Shown here: one piece after another, positions 36,511 through 48,953 of the stretch | Position numbering within the stretch: the stretch's first letter is position 1 | How the letters are laid out: every line of letters begins with the position of its first letter | Origin: Glossina fuscipes | Lineage: Eukaryota > Arthropoda > Insecta > Diptera > Glossinidae | Assembly: GCF_014805625.2 (NCBI RefSeq) | Contig: NW_023998414.1 | Span: 43,861,561 to 43,925,560, forward strand | Length of the DNA: 64,000 nt | Reading direction: 5' to 3' | Made by a program: the position numbers and the translations under genes | The notes under the pieces: model-generated | Database searches by the model: none | The model's input: the letters and a program-made list of their open reading frames with translations, nothing else | What the model was told of the DNA's origin: nothing

Positions 36511-38435
36511 CTGCACGAAATTCATGAGAATGCGTTTTTTTGATGGAAAGTGATAATCTAACGAATGTTTACTTACCGCTCCCAAATCCAATTGATTTAA
36601 ATACCCTTTATAATCTAAACGGCCGCCTTTTTCCTCGTCGTAGAAATATACCCAGTTATGTAGGCCGATGATTGTGCCGTTCTTCACTTCGTTTACGAAG
36701 ACGTGTTCAAAGCCTGAGCTTCCAATTTTACCATTACCTCGCGAATATTGAGTAAACCATAGCTCCTTAACCAAATCGCGGTGGGTCTTTGGATCGGGGC
36801 TAACTAGACCTTTATTTTGCAAAAACAACATGGCCTGACGCATAACATTCGTAGACATAACAGCGTCCACAAAGTCATTTTCCTCTTTGCGTTCATTGGG
36901 AGTGACGTGTTCGTTGACCATGGTATCCATTTCATAGTTATTAAACAGTGTACGCATTGCGGCAATTGTGGGCGCATCAAAAGCTTTGGCATCGATTTCC
37001 AATAACCTAGAAAACACTTTGTTTTAAATTTAGATTCGTTTTTTGAGTAAGTCTTACTAAGCTTACGGTTGTGGAGCTTCATCGGTACTATCAATGGATC
37101 GAGTTTTTCCCTGAACATTAACTTGTATTAAATTTATTTGACTGTTAACTTCTTTGCTATATAACGTTTCAGTTAAAGTTCTGATTTCATCGTCGGTGGC
37201 TAAATTATTTATAGCGGAATTTTCACGCGCACCGGGACGTATAGTAGTAGTAGTGCCCGTATGTGGAACGAAAGATATTCTATTATTTGAGCCACCAGTT
37301 ACCGGCAAATTAGGGTTTAAAGGCTTTGGAGTGGTAACCTGATTGAGTACATCTGCGGTAACTGCAGGTAAAGGTTGATTCCAGGCTGAGGACGCTGAAG
37401 ATATTATGGGTGAACGAGTCGTGGGGGTGGGCGACTTTGGTAAAGGTAAAGCCGGGAAATCTTCCTTAATGGGAGTTTTCTTCGTTGTAGATTCAGTGCC
37501 AGTTCCCATTCGCAAATCAAATTGTGGATCAACCGTTTTAGGTTTGGTTGTACTGGTTGTTGTAGTAGGTGCAGGGAAACTAGCAAAAGGTTCTCGACCC
37601 CCTGCGTTGGTAACTGCCGGAGCCGGTTGTTGAGATCGACTACCCCCATAACTCAAATCTATGCCAGAGGGTTGAGATCTGGGTGACTGATAAGGTCCAA
37701 TTACCCCACCTGATATTTTTGGTTGGTCTTGTTTTGTGGGAATATTTGGACCAATTAATGTTCGTTGATCATTTGCTAAGGGCAATTGAGGACTTTTATC
37801 TGGTTGGGATTGAGGCTGAGGCCACTGTGGTGGCTGCTGCGATGCTCCTGCTACTGGAGACGAGGGCGGCGTATTTGGCCGAGGACCCAGAGGCATTAAA
37901 GGTGCTTTCGGTATTGTCAACGGTGGAGGTTTTTCAGCGCCGGACACCGGCTCATAACCTCTAGCTGGCACGGTATGTGAGAGGGGGGGCTTTTGAGGTG
38001 AACCTAAAGCATTCTTAATTGTTGTACTTTCAATATCAGGTGCTATTGGTGTGGTGGAATCACTTCCACGAAAAAATTTTTTAATGCCACCAAAAAAACC
38101 CGATTTTTTAGTGGCCGATTCCTCAACCGGGGCTGGTGTTATTGCGACTTCAGTTTTATAAGCATCTGCAAAGAGTAAAATTTTTCAAATGGCTTCTTTT
38201 ACTTTCAGATCAATATGAACTTTTTCCGTCATTTTAAGCATCGGTTTCTGAAACGCTAAATTGTATTATGAGATAAGGATTAGCTTAAAGTTAATCTATT
38301 GCTTTGTCTTTTTCGTTAGATTAAATATCACCCTTCTTAAAACTTCGTTTTACTCCCGAATTGTAAAATACCTCCGATTTGGCAATAGTTGACATAAACC
38401 GCCCACAGCAATACAATGGTAGTTACTTTCAACAT
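36277..38435 (-). CDS. CG2145: secreted EndoU (XendoU-type) endoribonuclease, complete gene of four exons
   Basis: EndoU enzymes cleave RNA at uridines, usually leaving 2',3'-cyclic phosphate. Exons: 38,435-38,372, 38,165-37,067, 37,006-36,577 and 36,510-36,277; the total of 1,827 nt keeps frame for 608 residues. Residues 1-19 (MLKVTTIVLLWAVYVNYCQ) form a signal peptide. About 20-330 is a Pro/Ser/Thr-rich, low-complexity region. The EndoU domain occupies about 380-608 with the catalytic triad visible: His489 in GFEHVFVNE, His504 in GLHNWVYFY and Lys547 in LNKPVN, followed by FIGTSPELELALYTLCF and the end motif NLIGSAYP. All splice sites are canonical. The ATG has A at -3. Domain order and length resemble the Drosophila endoribonuclease CG2145 (about 590 residues); that name is from memory. 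Confidence 0.9.
36577..37006 (-). CDS. CG2145: EndoU gene, exon 3 (first half of catalytic domain)
   Basis: Acceptor TTTTCTAG at 37,007, then codons reading LLEIDAKAFDAPT. It contains both catalytic histidines and ends GCG|GTAAGT after LDLGA, in phase 0. Confidence 0.88.
37067..38165 (-). CDS. CG2145: EndoU gene, exon 2 (Pro/Ser/Thr-rich linker)
   Basis: Acceptor CTTTGCAG precedes 38,165; donor CC|GTAAGC at 37,067 leaves phase 2. It includes the patch KKSGFFGGIKKFFRG near the start and then a disordered linker rich in Pro, Ser, Thr and Gln before the EndoU domain. Open without a stop over its full 1,099 nt. Confidence 0.88.
38372..38435 (-). CDS. CG2145: EndoU gene, exon 1 (signal peptide)
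   Basis: Encodes the first 21 residues plus one base and ends at donor GAG|GTATTT. The hydrophobic core IVLLWAVYV is typical of a signal peptide. The exon is too short to appear in a simple ORF search but supplies the only plausible ATG for the downstream frame. Confidence 0.85.
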
Positions 38436-40449
38436 ATTTGATTAAATCTCTTTCTTATGTCGAAAAATGAACATTCAATATAAATATAATGTGAAATAAA
38501 GATCCGCGATAAAAATTCGAAGTGTTTGCAGTTAATGGCTGGCAGAGACTGATTGTAGTAAATAAAGACAAAACAGATCTACCTATCTACCTCAGTAATC
38601 AATTCAATTTTTCACACTCATCCGTTGTTCGTAGACGCATTCATTATGATATCACGAACGAAGTATAATAACATGAGAACCAGTTTTCTAAATATTTAGC
38701 AGCGTTGGCCAACCTTGTCTTGTTGTCTTTACATAATTGAAATATTGTTTGAAAAATATCTCGTCATTGATTAAATAAAATTTCTTCACGGAGAAGATCG
38801 AATCATTCTTTAGAAACGTTGCTAGCTACCTAATCGATTCCCTCACTTTCTTTGCAAAATCGTTTCTATCATTTCACTTATGTTTGCATTGTGTAAGAAA
38901 TCGGGCACTATTGACCGCAACTAATGTACAAGCCGAGATTATGCGTGCAGAAGTTAGGACAACGAGAATGGAGAAAGACAAAACAATTGTTTTCTCATCA
39001 GTCTTTTGCACAATTCAAGCGATTTTGTCGAGAACGCGGAGTGTAGAAAAGACACCGAAATTTGAGATCATTTTATCTGATTTTTCTTTTTAATTTCGAT
39101 TCGAAGCAATGGTGCAGTTACTAAGTCGCTTATGTTCTCTTTTCGCCGTCAGAATACTTGTTGTGCGTATCAATTAAAGCAGCCTTGTTTTAATTTTTTT
39201 CTTTGTACTTTTTTAGCTAATCGTTTTAATAATTCATATATATAATTTCGCTTTCGAAAAAGTTTAAAAGTCTCGAGATGAAGGGCAATTAAATCGTACT
39301 ATTTTTTTTCAGAAATACAAAAGGAAAAATTGTTAAAAAAAAAGTGAAGGTAAAAGTTCGTGGCGCCTTTTCAAAAAATTGAAATATATTTTTCTTATAC
39401 ATTTGAGAGAATCTTATTAAAGGAAATGTCTTCAGAAGGCTCCTCCAAGTATCCTGCATTGCAAGCGCAGAAATAACTTAAGCCGATTTCGTAGTTCGCC
39501 ATCAAAATCGTTGAATATAATAAGAACAAGAACCTCTCTTAGCTTAACTAAAACTATTGCAGCATCATCGATTTATTGTAGTCTACTCGTTTAATAATCA
39601 TTTATGGCTAGTTTACACTTTCATATATTTCCACATAATGTAAATGTTGCTATAACCTAGTTAAGATAACCTACTTTAGCTAAAGCCCACATTAAATGTA
39701 ACTTTAATAATAACCTAGTTTAAAACTATTATTTTGCTTAAGCTAGCATAATTATTTATTATATAAGACACTGACCACAGTTTAGTTCGGTCATAGTCAT
39801 AGAGTCAAAATTAAAGTAAAGCTTCTTAAACCTTTTTCTTCATTTTTAATTTACCTACAATTAATAGTACGAGTAAATCGTAAGAGGAAAGCAACAATCT
39901 TTGGAGGTAATCTCGGATAAAGCTTTAGTGCGAAAAGGCCTTGTTTTACTTATAACAAATAAATAAAATACTATGTCTATATAGATAACGGTTGAAGTTT
40001 TTTTTTTAAAATACACCGATCTTCTTTTAGAAACGCTTTCCAGTACAATTCCGCTGAATATAGAATACTTTTATTGCTCTTATGTTATTGTTTATATTGA
40101 TTTATCGACTTGCGCACCGCAATTGCGTCAACCATGGTTGACTTTGGTTTGCCTTGACAACTTATTTATTGGATTTTCTTTAGCTAACAGTCTGGACGGA
40201 TAGGTAGGGTGATGTCAAATTTATACTCATTTTATACCTATAAAACAGTGTTGAAACATGGGAAAATATAATTGAAACAATAAAAACAATTGTGGGGATG
40301 ACAGAATAATATCGAAAATAATTTCTGAATAATAAGTTGTTTTCCGAAAAGCAAAAGAATTCTCTGCAGTACCACACACGGTGAGCAATTAAGTGAGAAG
40401 GATTAGTGAAAAAACATTGCCGTCAAGAAGCGAAAGGTGTCGCGCTTCT
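38436..40449. other. intergenic DNA upstream of the EndoU gene
   Basis: The EndoU promoter should lie at the left end. A TCAGTC initiator-like motif occurs on the minus strand near 38,550, but no TATA box or downstream element was found, so no promoter is called. No gene recognised in the rest. Confidence 0.4.
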
Positions 40450-42710
40450 CTTTCGAAATATAGCATCGTTGTGCTTATGAAGTGATCTTTCACAACCACG
40501 GTCATAGCTTGTACTTGAGGGTACATGATGTGGTTAAAGAGCATTTGGTAGAGAAGGTTCATGGAGACATTTTAAAATGTTTGCACTAGTATATCTTACT
40601 GAAAGTCAATCAAGCTTGGATCAATCATCAAACTTCAATGGCTGCGATACATGGCATTTTATTGTACATGGATCTTGTATATGTAAAGCATGCAGATATA
40701 GAAAGTGAGTACAATTTAGGTTAAATTCTGCTCAGAGAGGAGATTGTTCATTATTCTATCATACGAAAGAGGTTGCGTGACACTTTGTTAGTTAGGATTG
40801 CAGAAGTTCGCAGCGACGAAGATAATAATCGTTTGGCTATTAAAAATGGTTGCCAAATGTTGATGGCTTTGAGTATTAATTCGCGTTCAGTATACGAAGA
40901 TGATTTTGAGAAGCCTTTTCTGACGCAAATTGCTTCGTTCTATAGTTGCAGAAACCCTTTTACCTAAAATAAGTCCATGAATGCTGTCAAGAAGAATCAG
41001 GACGAGTAGCTTTGTGTTTCAATAAGGATACCGAGCCGCGTGTTGTTAGAGTTGTGAAAGACGAGATGATACAAAACACAGCAGTACAATTAGGGCAATG
41101 GGAAATCCCAGCGTGGTGTATATGATAAAAAACTCTAAATTTGGAGATTTGGCCTACATATTGCAGTGTGATCGCATATCGTTATATGCATCCACTTTGA
41201 AGTGTGACAGAATTATGCAAATTCAGCATAATTCTTTTGCTGAAAGAAAATTGAAAATTATGTCACACTTCAACTGACTGAGTATTGCATTACAAAATGC
41301 AATGCGATAATTTATGTAATAATTTGTGTATAATAGCCAGGTAAGAATTGAATAAAGTCAATTGTCAAAATGCAATTCAGAAGCGTTTAATTTGCTAGAC
41401 CCACAAAAGGCGTTCCATCCGCCTAAAATTATAGATAGGGACTGCAACGTGCCGATCTCGATTGGCATTTTATGAAACAGATTGACTTGGCGTTCTGAAA
41501 CCGAGCAGTCAGGGTAAAACACCACAAAAGATCTGGTCACTAAAATAAAATATTAGTAAATCAAACTTTTTAATATTACAACATAAAAAATGTATACTCG
41601 ACTCAAGGAAGAGGGTCTAAAAATCATAGCTGACACGATATCAGTTTCTTTACGAGACAAGGACGAAATGCTTGTTAAGGAAAAAGAAACTAACAAAGAG
41701 AATCCAGTAGATTTTGTTGAAAATTTGTTCGATGTTCAAGATCATATTGATCAGTTCCTTCATCAACAATGAAAGGCTCATCGCAAATGCCATTTCTTTT
41801 GATTTTGAGCATTTTTTTAACTTGAATAATAAGCTCGCCGAGCGTTTATCCTTATTTATTGATGATAAGTTGAGAATAGTCGGCAAAGGTGTGACCGAAC
41901 AAGAAATTGAAAATATATTAAACAAAACAATGGTTCCATTTCGGTTTTTACGGGAAAAAGGGCGAATTTGTGGCACACTGCAAGGCACATTTAGTTAAGC
42001 GTTTTCTGCTCAATAGATCAGTTTTGGGCGACAGTGAAAAAGGCTTGGTTTCTCGGTTGACCACTGAATGAGGATATTAATTTACCTTGAAATTTGAGGG
42101 CATGCTGAACGATATGTTTTCATCCGACATCATTAATCAGGAATTTAAGACTTATATTAACAATTATAAGTTATCATTATTCGAAGTTGAATTAACAATT
42201 AAAATACTTACAGCTGATCACTGGCCTATGCAGACCCCAACGCCAAATTGCAATATACTATCTATAGTGCCGGACGAATATATCAGAACGTGAACTGCAC
42301 TGAGCTTTGCAATCGCTATTAATGGGGAAACTGCATCAGTGTTTACTAGTGCGCAATTCTAAAACAAAGACTAACGATATAGAAGATGCGTATGAGTTTC
42401 TGATCAATGATTCTTTTGTTTTGAAATTCTGCCAAGTTAAAATTCAAACCGTGCCCGCTAAGGAAAATTGGAAATTTAAACGCAAGGAGACAAGAACTAA
42501 GGTATATGAGGATCGTAAACATCAAATTGAAGCAGCTATCGTGCGGAGAATGAAAGCTAGAAAACGCTTGCCGCATAATATTTTAGTGTCAGATGTGACG
42601 TCTCAGGTAACATCACATTTCCTGCCGTCACCTATGTTCATTAAGCAACGAACAGAACACTCATTCAAACTTAACCAATACATTCCACAACTGCAACTAT
42701 TAAAACACTT
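40450..42710 (+). pseudogene. Cul3: processed pseudogene of cullin-3 (Cul3)
   Basis: Cullin-3 is the scaffold of BTB-adaptor ubiquitin ligases. Scattered frames follow cullin-3 from its N-terminal repeats to the winged-helix end: HNHGHSLYLRVHDVVKEHLV (about 40,490), RLRDTLLVRIAEVRSD, NSRSVYEDDFEKPFL, VVYMIKNSKFGDLAY (about 41,120), TRLKEEGLKIIADT, LSLFIDDKLR, VELTIKIL, then LLVRNSKTKT and VSDVTSQVTSHFLPSPMFIK. There are no introns in the cullin-coding stretches, but several frameshifts (for example about 41,765 and 41,965), stops, a foreign insertion at 41,161-41,590 and an internal deletion near 42,265-42,305. The neddylation-site region is present but broken. It cannot make a working cullin. 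Confidence 0.88.
41161..41590. mobile_element. about 430-bp palindrome-rich insertion in the cullin-3 copy
   Basis: Cullin-3 homology stops after GDLAYI and resumes at YTRLKEEG. The insert holds three perfect inverted repeats: arms 41,197-41,209 with 41,261-41,273 (13 bp), nested arms 41,209-41,218 with 41,226-41,235 (10 bp, 7-nt loop), and 41,284-41,303 (8-bp arms, 4-nt loop). A minus-strand frame at 41,358-41,540 faintly recalls a leucine-rich repeat (MPIEIGTLQSLSI). The origin is unknown; a small non-autonomous element is one possibility. Confidence 0.55.
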
Positions 42711-43747
42711 GTTATTGTTTCAAATTTATTGTGATATGATAAGAAACGCCATTGCGGGATTCAAGCAAAAACCATCCGGTTGAAATAGCTTCTATTATTT
42801 ACGGGCACGTTGTAGAAATTGTTGTAGTTCTTTATATTTAATAATTAGTTGATAATAACATAAATAAAAAAACTCCACGGTTCTGTACTATGTCGTTTAA
42901 CAGGGGCCGACGCATGCTAAGAAATAAAAAAGTTTGGTTGGCATTTGATCGGTGACTGATTACCTGCCCTCTTCTAAAACAAGGCACGAGTTGCATTCTT
43001 TAAAAAGTAAACGTTACACCAGCTCTATATGGAAATCGAAAACCCAGTTGCTTAGTGATGCCAGGAAATGTTACAAATTTGTGAATTCAAAATGTCAAAT
43101 AAAGGAATCGATAGCAACAGAGAGACTTTCCGTAATCAAGATTTAAATAACGATGATGTAGAGATAATTGGTTGGCACGACTACTTTTGTGGTAGCGTGC
43201 ATAATGCGCTTTCTATCTAATGTTTCCAATTATTTAGGACATGGTATTGTTCATCTAGAGTTTTTCCATCCCCCGAGTCGCCCAGTACTAAACAATTAAT
43301 AATGGCGATGTTGCAACACACCTTTAAAACATTTTCTCTACTGGAAATATTGAATCTTAGAAGTGAGCTAATCTAGAATCCCTAAGACGTTGTAATTGTA
43401 AAAAATTAAAGAGAAAAAAACCTGGCAGACGTACAACACGCAAATAAAAATAGAACATTGATTTAAATGAAATTAAGAAATAAAAGATATAAAACAATGA
43501 AGCACAAATGCTATAACCTAAACTAAGATTCGACTTTATTAAGTCTCAGGAAAAGAATATCATGTTCATTTTGAACCTTTACGACTTGGTGACGACGGTG
43601 AATCATCTGTCGTTCACTAATTCAATTCGCCAATTTTTGGAAGAAGAACAAGAAAATGATGCAAAAATCAATAAATACGACATGAAGGGAAATAAAAACA
43701 AGCCAAGACGATATAAGCCCAAGACTTAAACAGGAAGCTCTGGAATA
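42711..43747. other. intergenic DNA with short unassigned frames
   Basis: A 64-codon plus frame at 42,952-43,146 (RYTSSIWKSKTQLLSDARKC and so on) and a 55-codon plus frame at 43,561-43,728 ending NKNKPRRYKPKT look more protein-like than neighbours, but neither could be placed. They may be pieces of other decayed copies. Confidence 0.25.
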
Positions 43748-43749
43748 TA

Positions 43750-44898
43750 TTAGGTGCTTGAAAATATTTTGGCCGTTTTCTCACTTTAAAAAGGACTTAT
43801 TGAGGAAAATTGGTACAATGTACATTAACCAAAATATTTTCTGTTATTTTTTACAACTTTTGGTTTGGCAGCGTTCCAATCATCTTTATATTCTCGCACT
43901 TCTTCAAATTTGCGGAATCGCATGCCAGCCAAAACAAGCTCCATCGATCAGAACAAGTGGTAATATTTTGAGTGTGCTAGGTGTAGCCGAACTTCCGCTT
44001 CGAGATGCAACAATGTATCCCTGACAGCTCTTGCAACGTGTGGCCGGGCATTGTCATGGAAGATGATGACTTTTGCTGGTCGTTTTTCCAAGAATATATA
44101 GTTCAATTTGTTCAACTGACGTCTACAGACATCTGCAGTAAGAGTTTCATTCACTTTTAGCAGTTAGTAATACACTACACTTTTCTGATCCCACAATGTG
44201 CAAACTTTGCAAATATTGCAAATATACTAACCCATGATTTTTTGCGTTTAGGATTCTTGTAGTTGGTCAACTATTCATTGCCAGCAAACTCTACCTCTTT
44301 TGCCTGACAAGCAATGAAACCGCAATGTTGAAATGGTTTGAAATGACATTTTCAGTCAATTTGTAGACATATTCCCTCTTTTTGGAGCCTTTCTATCGCA
44401 TGTAAACCTCTAGACACAGTTGATTTATCAACTGCTGAACTACTCGAAAGTTCTTTAAGAGTTTGAGATGAGTTTTCGTCCACTACGTCTTGCGATTCAT
44501 TGTCTTCGAACTTCTTCGGTCCTCCAGGCTATTCTTTGTCATTGACATCAAAATATCTTTAGCAGCTTTTAAGCCATTGAAATCAAAACCGACGATTGAG
44601 ATATGATGGAGCAGCATAACTATGAGCTTCTGAAAGTGTTTGGTGGGCTTCGGCAGCAGACTGCTTCAACTCAAACGACAAAAGTAATGAATATCGAAAA
44701 TGCAGTTTTAAGCGTTTCACGCGTATTCCCACATCCTGAGAATCGTGAATAAATCGATAATACTAGGTAGAAGACTGTTATTTTTTGTAGAAAAAGGTTA
44801 AAATCATCGAATTTGGTTGTTATGTCCATTGGTAATTCCCATGTCTTTGTCATTTCTACCTGTGGAAGTCGCTGGCCAAAATGTTTGCCAGCACCTAA
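43750..44898 (-). mobile_element. mariner transposon with both terminal inverted repeats, dead transposase
   Basis: Ends at 43,750 (TTAGGTGCTTGAAAATATTT and onwards) and 44,898 (reverse complement TTAGGTGCTGGCAAACATTT) match over about 25 bp and are bounded by TA on both sides, the mariner target duplication. On the minus strand the transposase shows IIFHDNARPHVARAVRDTLL and YYHLF, the HDNARPH motif with the second catalytic Asp of the DD34D mariner type. About 1,149 bp is slightly shorter than a full mariner, and stops and frameshifts interrupt the frame. Confidence 0.9.
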
Positions 44899-44900
44899 TA

Positions 44901-45627
44901 ATATGAGAGAATCGCCGCTACTAGAGACGGTATTGAAAAGAATCCATCGGCACCAACTGGCACTGTAGCTATTGAAAAGACCTTATCAACCTCATCTTGA
45001 CTCGAATTGCGTATTCTATTCATACTTAACGCTTCCTTTCAACGATTAGAAAATTACAGCGTTTTTGAAACAATATTAAAAACAGAGTGCATGACAACAA
45101 ATTATCTATTACATTACTTATTTATTATTATTCATTTATTGTATATACGTATATATGTCATAGAAAAAACTTCTTCATTCGAAGTACACATTGTCGTATG
45201 GATTGAAAAGTTGAAGGCATAAATGAAAATCAACAATTTTTTAAAGCTTTTTTCCATTCCCTTTTTGTGTGTATGTATTAAAGCAGGTCAAGATTTCAAT
45301 CGACAGTGGCACTAAACATTCAGAAAGCGTGTGCAATCGGGCGTATTTGCTTATGTATAAGTAAATTCACAATGTGAAGCGATGGCCGTCCATAAATGAT
45401 TCAAAGGTTATAATTACTGATGCGCGCCAGCCAACTTAAAAAATGAGTAGAGATTTTAACTATGCTTTTGAAAAATAAAAAATGTTATACTAAGTTTTGT
45501 ATAAACCAGTGCCTCTACCTTTGCAATGAATATCATTGGATTTCTTTTCATTGCCAAAAATTGATACAGTTTGATCAGCTTTACACAAATTTCAACTTTT
45601 TTTAAAACAATTTTCTTTCCATTCCAT
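44901..45627. other. intergenic DNA without recognised features
   Basis: No gene or repeat family recognised. Confidence 0.45.
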
Positions 45628-46286
45628 CATCGAAGGATGAGGGGTACATTCGTTTTCTCAAAACGTTTGCGACGCCCAGAAGGAAACATTAGAGACCTCA
45701 CAAATTATATATATTCTTGATCAGCATCAAATTCTAAATCGATTTAAGTATGTCCGTCTGTCCGTCTGTGTAATGTCTGTTGTAAATATTCTCCTGGCCC
45801 CACAAATGAAGCTATCGACTTCAAATTTGGCAGAAGCATTGAAAGTTCTTGCGCGCAGGATGGTATTCAAAATGGACCAAATTGTAGAAACAAGCTTCAA
45901 AAATACAATAAAGTATGCAAACCCTTAGCCAGTTACAACTTTTAAATGCACTTAAACATGTCCCCCTGTTCGTCTGTCCATCTATCTGTTTGCATAACTT
46001 TGTAGTATTTATGATAAGCGTTCTCCCATCAGCGAAAATGGAGATAGCGCCTACAAATTTGCAAAAGAATTCGGATTTGATCTGAGCTTTTCAAATGACT
46101 CGCCTACAAAGGCCCCATGCATCTACAGCAAAAACTTTAATCTTGAAAATTGAGAAAATCAACTACGACCGCTCTATATTATCGAGCATTAGAATTTTGT
46201 TCTTTTCCTTATTTTGTCTTTTTCGGGGATAAAAGGTAACGGGTATAACAGATTCGGTACCGACCGGATTTAATTCTCTTACTTGC
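45628..46286 (-). repeat. dispersed repeat family 1, inverted copy
   Basis: On the minus strand it begins AAGTAAGAGAATTAAATCCG, continues GTCGGTACCGAATC and TTATACCCGTTACC, contains GACGGACAGACGGACATAC and TTGATGCTGATCAAGAATAT, and ends TGTACCCCTCATCCTTCGATG. Same order as the plus-strand copies. Confidence 0.75.
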
Positions 46287-48655
46287 TAGATTTTATTTTG
46301 TTTTTTTACAGCTGTTTCTTTATTTGTGAGTGCAACATCGAACGTGCATTTCTAAGCTAGATTTGCTCGAAACAATACTTATTTTGCTTTCCATCTCGTT
46401 TGACAGTTATGGAGAGATCATATTCACAGCTGCTGTGCATACTCCACATAATACACAAGAAAAAAAGCAGATAAATCTATCAATATCTTCTTAGAGGCGA
46501 AACAAACGAAAGTGAAACTCTTGAGACATGATCCTGATGCTCCTGATCATTCGTAACATTTAACCATAAAAACTTCAAAGTTCTTCCTCCGTATTCATCA
46601 TAGGCATATTTGTAATTTAATATTTTTTCTCTTTATTATTATTATTTATTCTCTTTTTTATTTATTGATTTGATTGATTTTATACAGATTTGTTGCTAGT
46701 TTTGCAGCCGTTATTACGAATTCGTATGCATTGTGTTCTGATAATCCGTATTTTAGTTGTAATTTTGTAATTTTTCCCTTCTTTCGAAATATTTTATAAT
46801 AATTTTATTTACTTTAAATATTTTTCGTTTTTAATTAGTTGACACGTACACATAAAGACATAAATGTATAATTTGTTTTTCCTTTTGTTTTTTTTTTACA
46901 ATATATATTTGTTTTCAATAGTATTCAATAGCAGATTATACATTTGGGGATAAATGTACATCTGATTGTAAATAATTAACACACTTATAATTATTGTAGT
47001 GTGTGCTTTATATTATCATGAGTTTTTATATATATCTTCTCTTTGGTTTGTTGCTTTTGTTTTTTGTTTCTATGAGTGCGTCACGTGTCTTGCCAAGCTT
47101 AAATAAATGCCTTTCCTAGTATGTTTGTTTGTTTTTCTTCTTCTCTTTTTTGCTGCATTTCAACGATAAATTATTAAAAATGGTTTTAAAGACGAGATTG
47201 TCACGTTAAACATTTAACTAAAATTTGGGAAAAAGGAAATTTTGCAATTCAGTTTTTATTTATACAGCTATACGCATCTTCGCGACTACACTGTTTCCAG
47301 CGCGTATTTAATATTATTTTCTTAGGTAACCCTGAAAGTAGGCTTTTGTAATTTTCCAAAATTAGGAAAAAAAAAAAAATAATAATATATAAATAACACA
47401 AGGACTCATTTTCGTAAAACGAAAGTTACACATAACACATAATACATAACACACAATACACGCACACATATGCATACGTGTGCGCGCGTTTACATACATC
47501 AGAAATTCAAATTAATTTTTATCAAGTTGTAAAATCATTTTTAAAGAATGTAATTTTTTTCTTTTCTTTATAAATATACATATATGTATATATATAAGTA
47601 TATATGTATATATATATATATATATATAGATATATATGTACATATATGTATTAATTTTCAAGTTCTTCGTTTTCGTGCTTGTGTGCTTTTGTTTCTTTGT
47701 TTGTTTATTTAGTTTCCTTCCTTTCTGTCTATAATCCACAATACATTTTCTTATAGTAAAATTTATCATCAATCATCATTATATCGTCGCGTCATCGTTT
47801 TAACTAAGGTTTAAAGATAATTCATTTAAATATATAATTTTTGCAATCATTATTATTTCATTCGACAAGAGAAAGCAAACATATTGTGTTTCTGCCGATT
47901 TCTCAGATCTTTTATTATTATTATTTATTTACTTGAGTATATATTTTTTTCTTGTTATTATTCAATTTTCTTCTTTTTTTTCTGTATTTTAATACATTAT
48001 TTGAACAATTAGTCTTGGTTTTTTTGTTTCTTTCTTTTGAAAATTGAAAATAAAAAAATCTAATTTTCACATTTTATTATATGTATTTACATAAAAAATA
48101 AAGACATAGAAAATCCGTTACCTTGTATGGTTAATCAGTTATAAACATTCATTTGTATATCAAAAGAAAAAAAGTCTGTGCTAACCGAGAATGTTAACTA
48201 AGTAACAGGTAATCCGGAAGAAGAAACCTTAAATTTCAATTCGTTAGTTTTAGTTTATGTCATAAGCTGCCTGCAGTATTTGTCGGCTGAGTAGAAAAGC
48301 AAGTAAATAAATGAAAGAGATAATGTTGATAAGTGATAAGAAGATGCTGGAGCATCAATTTATTTTCAACATACATACGGCAGAAAAAAGTAAAAGGGAT
48401 GCAGAGAGAGATCAATTTCGTCAATCCTTTTTTTTTTTTTTTTAAATCGATTAGATAACGACATTAGTCGTTTTTTCTTTTTATTTTTTCTTCCACAGGC
48501 TTTTTTAAGGAGTAAGGAGGAGGAGCCGATTAAAAAAAATATTCAACAAATTTCTTTATAATTATTCACAAGTATTTCCGTATAAGATAAGTTTACCGTT
48601 ATATATGTATGAATACCGAGTGAAAGGCAATAAAAGAAACAATAAAAGAAAAAAA

Positions 48656-48658
<3 letters not shown>

Positions 48659-48697
<39 letters not shown>
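48659..48697 (+). repeat. (GA)n microsatellite
   Basis: About 19 GA units in a pure run. Confidence 0.95.
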
Positions 48698-48700
<3 letters not shown>

Positions 48701-48950
48701 AATGAAGAAATAAATAGATTGAATTTTGGTCCATTTAGAGGGATTATATATACATACATACAAAGCATGTATATATATGTATATATAATGCTTTCAATAG
48801 GTTTTACGTTAGATCTTCTTTTCCTCCTATTTGCATTTGTATTTTTATTTATAATTATACACCTATTCTTAGACGAATTATATTAAAATATTAAAACACT
48901 GATCACTTAAGTAGATAAGATAGACAAAAAATATTGAATAGTTATATGGA

Positions 48951-48953
<3 letters not shown>

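Noticed and set aside
37154..37964. Plus-strand frames opposite EndoU exon 2
   Set aside because: Mirror frames of a Pro/Ser/Thr-rich exon; valine- and glycine-rich as expected for antisense, with no family match.
38540..38560. TCAGTC initiator-like motif upstream of the EndoU gene
   Set aside because: No TATA box or downstream promoter element at the right distance; the motif alone is too common.
41590..42783. Separate small genes of 60 to 158 codons in tandem
   Set aside because: Together they follow a single protein, cullin-3, with frameshifts between them, so they are pieces of one pseudogene.
48543..48886. Frames of 63, 68 and 93 codons around 48.6 kb
   Set aside because: Driven by the (GA)n repeat, giving Leu-Ser or Arg-Glu runs.
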